Source: DASXTS01 sp036505275
GTDB lineage: Bacteria > Actinomycetota > Actinomycetes > Mycobacteriales > Pseudonocardiaceae
DNA: 6,542 nt
Direction of reading: 5' to 3'
NCBI GenBank assembly: GCA_036505275.1
Contig: DASXTS010000068.1
Span: forward strand, 1-6,542
Shown: one piece after another, positions 5,159 to 6,542 of the stretch
Position numbering within the stretch: the first letter of the stretch is position 1
How the letters are laid out: the number at the start of each line of letters is the position of its first letter
Program-made: the position numbers and the translations under genes
Notes under the pieces: model-generated
What the model was told of the DNA's origin: nothing
What the model saw: only the letters and a program-made list of their open reading frames with translations
Databases searched by the model: none

Positions 5159-6193
5159 TCAACGCGTGAGCGCGCCGGCGGGTTGGCGGGCGCGGTAGGC
5201 GCGCGGGCCGACGCCCTTCCAGCGCCGGAAGGCCTGGGAGAAGCTGGAGACCTCGACGTAGCCGAGCCGCTCGGCGACCTCCGCCACCGACAGCCCACCG
5301 GTGATCAGCAGTTCCTCGGCGATCTGCTCGCGGATCTCGTCCAGCAGGCCGCGGAAGGACACCCCTTCCTCGGCGAGCCGGCGGCGCAGGGTCCGGTCGC
5401 TCATGTGCAACGCGGCGGCGACCTTGTCGAGGTCCGGCGGGGCGCCCGGCCGCGCCATGAGATGCTCCCGGACCTGCCCGGCGAGCCCGGTCCTTGCCTG
5501 CCGCCTGGCGAGCAGCTGGCGGCACTGCTCCCTGGCGACCGTGGTGGTGTGCTCGTTGGACTGGGGGAGCGGCAGGTCCAGCATCGCCGGGTCGATGCCG
5601 ACCGCGTTCTCGGCGGCGCCGAACGTGGGCGTGACCCCGAAGACCTCGGTGTAACGCCCGGCGCGGGCGGTCGGCGGCGGGAACGCGTAGCTGATCTCGC
5701 GAATCGGGATGGGCGAGGCGAACAGCTCGTGCTGGATGGTCTGGATCGCGGCGCTGTCGCGCTCGACGACGAACCGCTGCATTGCGAGCGGGATGTCCGG
5801 GGTGTCCAGGACCATGTGGAACTCCTCGCCCCGGTCGCGGGCCACGATGCGGGTGAAGGCGAACGTGAGGTCGAGGTAGCGCAGGCCGATGTCGATCGCG
5901 CTGCGCCAGCTGGGGCTGCTGATCATCGCGAAGCCCCAGATGCCGTAGGTGGTCAGGTGGTACCGGATGCCGGCCTCCAGGCCGAGCCCCGGCGGGTCGC
6001 CGAGCCCTCCGAGCAGGCTGGCGATGACGGTCAGCTCCTGCCGCGCGGTAACGGTGGCGGCCGGATCGCGCAGCTCCTCCGCCCGCAGCCCGGTCCGCTC
6101 CAGGCAGGCCTGCGCCGGCAGCCCGTACTCCACGCCCAGCCCGACCAGCAACTGCACGCTCGTCGGCGCGCGCTCGACGTCCCAGCGAACCAT
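5159..6193 (-). CDS. AraC-family transcriptional regulator with arabinose-binding-type N-terminal domain (VirS-like)
   Basis: This 344-residue DNA-binding regulator has an N-terminal effector-binding region of the kind found in VirS- and OruR-type AraC proteins (about residues 15-200, including YGIWGFAMISSPSW near 83-96). It ends in a C-terminal AraC double helix-turn-helix. The first HTH is near 254-275 (DKVAAALHMSDRTLRRRLAE) and the second near 301-324 (LSVAEVAERLGYVEVSSFSQ), followed by the family-typical FRRWKGVGPRAYR. I start at ATG 6193 because GGAG (6204-6201) sits 7 nt upstream; ATG 6208 would add five residues and has no ribosome-binding site. In Mycobacterium tuberculosis VirS controls the nearby mymA lipid operon, so control of neighbouring lipid genes is a reasonable guess. 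The operator-like sites at 1463 and 4371 look TetR-type, however, and no AraC site could be recognised. Confidence 0.9.
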   Translation of the reverse strand: MVRWDVERAPTSVQLLVGLGVEYGLPAQACLERTGLRAEELRDPAATVTARQELTVIASLLGGLGDPPGLGLEAGIRYHLTTYGIWGFAMISSPSWRSAIDIGLRYLDLTFAFTRIVARDRGEEFHMVLDTPDIPLAMQRFVVERDSAAIQTIQHELFASPIPIREISYAFPPPTARAGRYTEVFGVTPTFGAAENAVGIDPAMLDLPLPQSNEHTTTVAREQCRQLLARRQARTGLAGQVREHLMARPGAPPDLDKVAAALHMSDRTLRRRLAEEGVSFRGLLDEIREQIAEELLITGGLSVAEVAERLGYVEVSSFSQAFRRWKGVGPRAYRARQPAGALTR

Positions 6194-6320
6194 GACCGTG
6201 CTCCGCATCGGTGCGATGAGGGGGCGAACCCGCTACGACCGAATGTAGTAACTCGGCGGCCTCGAATCACCCGTGACCGGGCCCGCGACCGCGGACAGCT
6301 CGTGCTGGGAGAGCCACGCC

Positions 6321-6342
6321 GGGCGAAGGCGCCCGATCGGGC
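6321..6342 (-). terminator. Weak hairpin after the GNAT gene
   Basis: GCCCGATCGGGC (6331-6342) is a perfect 12-bp palindrome, and GGGCG/CGCCC (6321-6325 and 6330-6334) forms an alternative stem sharing four bases with it. Both lie within 26 bp after the GNAT stop codon. There is no T-run, so it is at best a weak terminator. The rest of the 153-bp gap up to the AraC start shows only a poor promoter candidate (TACATT, minus strand, 6247-6242). Confidence 0.3.
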
Positions 6343-6346
6343 ACCG

Positions 6347-6542
6347 TCACGATGCCGGCGTGCTGAGCCCGAACCGATCGCGCTGGGCTTGCGGCACCAG
6401 GTCGACGTACTCAGGGTGCCGGGCGATGAACCCGCGCACGTACGGGCAGAACGGCAGCACGGCAAGCCCGCGCCGGCGTGTGTCGTCCAGGGCGTGCTGC
6501 ACCAGTTGGCCGGCCAGCCCCCGGCCGCCGAACTCCGGGGCC
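6347..6542 (-). CDS. GNAT family N-acetyltransferase, C-terminal part (5' end outside window)
   Basis: The minus-strand frame is open from the right edge to TGA at 6349-6347, giving 64 residues. It reads EFGGRGLAGQLVQHALDD, an acetyl-CoA pyrophosphate-binding loop (RGxA variant) with the following helix, then RRRGLAVLPFCPYVRGFIAR and HPEYVDLVP. The P-F-C-P-Y-V plus RHPEY pattern is typical of the small YidJ/GCN5-related proteins of the Acetyltransf_CG type (about 90-110 residues in full). These carry out acetyl-CoA-dependent acetylation of an unknown target. The gene reads toward the AraC gene on the same strand with a 153-bp gap, so an operon is uncertain. About one third of the protein is missing from view. 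Confidence 0.8.
   Translation of the reverse strand, partial: APEFGGRGLAGQLVQHALDDTRRRGLAVLPFCPYVRGFIARHPEYVDLVPQAQRDRFGLSTPAS

Noticed and set aside
5007..5525. Minus-strand open frame of 172 residues over the repeats
   Set aside because: It is a shadow of the AraC C terminus running through the inverted and tandem repeats and has no family resemblance.

Overview
The window is a very GC-rich stretch that reads as actinobacterial chromosome. The third codon positions are almost all G or C, GTG is used as a start, and the gene families (WS/DGAT acyltransferase, FadE-type acyl-CoA dehydrogenase, VirS-like AraC regulator) are typical of lipid-rich Actinomycetota such as Mycobacteriales and Pseudonocardiales. 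The genus cannot be told from the sequence alone.

Left part (1-2337): a WS/DGAT wax ester synthase/diacylglycerol acyltransferase on the minus strand, cut by the left edge, is divergent from an alpha/beta hydrolase on the plus strand. The short gap between them is AT-richer than its surroundings. It holds a good minus-strand promoter, a plausible plus-strand extended -10 and a palindromic 18-bp operator-like site.

Middle (2249-4388): an SDR dehydrogenase and an acyl-CoA dehydrogenase form a translationally coupled minus-strand pair (TGATG overlap). The acyl-CoA dehydrogenase meets the hydrolase tail-to-tail with an 89-bp antisense overlap. Upstream of the SDR start lies a second 18-bp site that matches the first at 13 of 18 positions. 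One regulator, probably TetR-like and not encoded here, may therefore control both transcription units.

Right part (4389-6542): a plus-strand remnant of a phytoene-dehydrogenase-like flavoprotein lacks its N-terminal FAD-binding half and has a -1 frameshift near its C terminus. It ends in four tandem copies of a 17-bp repeat. A long perfect inverted repeat follows, then a VirS-like AraC regulator and the C-terminal part of a small GNAT acetyltransferase, both on the minus strand.

Taken together, the intact enzymes suggest a neutral-lipid or acyl-chain module: ester synthesis (WS/DGAT), ester cleavage (hydrolase), acyl-CoA desaturation (FadE) and alcohol/ketone oxidoreduction (SDR). The substrate is not visible. 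The most notable signals are the shared operator pair and the decayed locus with its repeats; I found no clearly new defence or mobile system.
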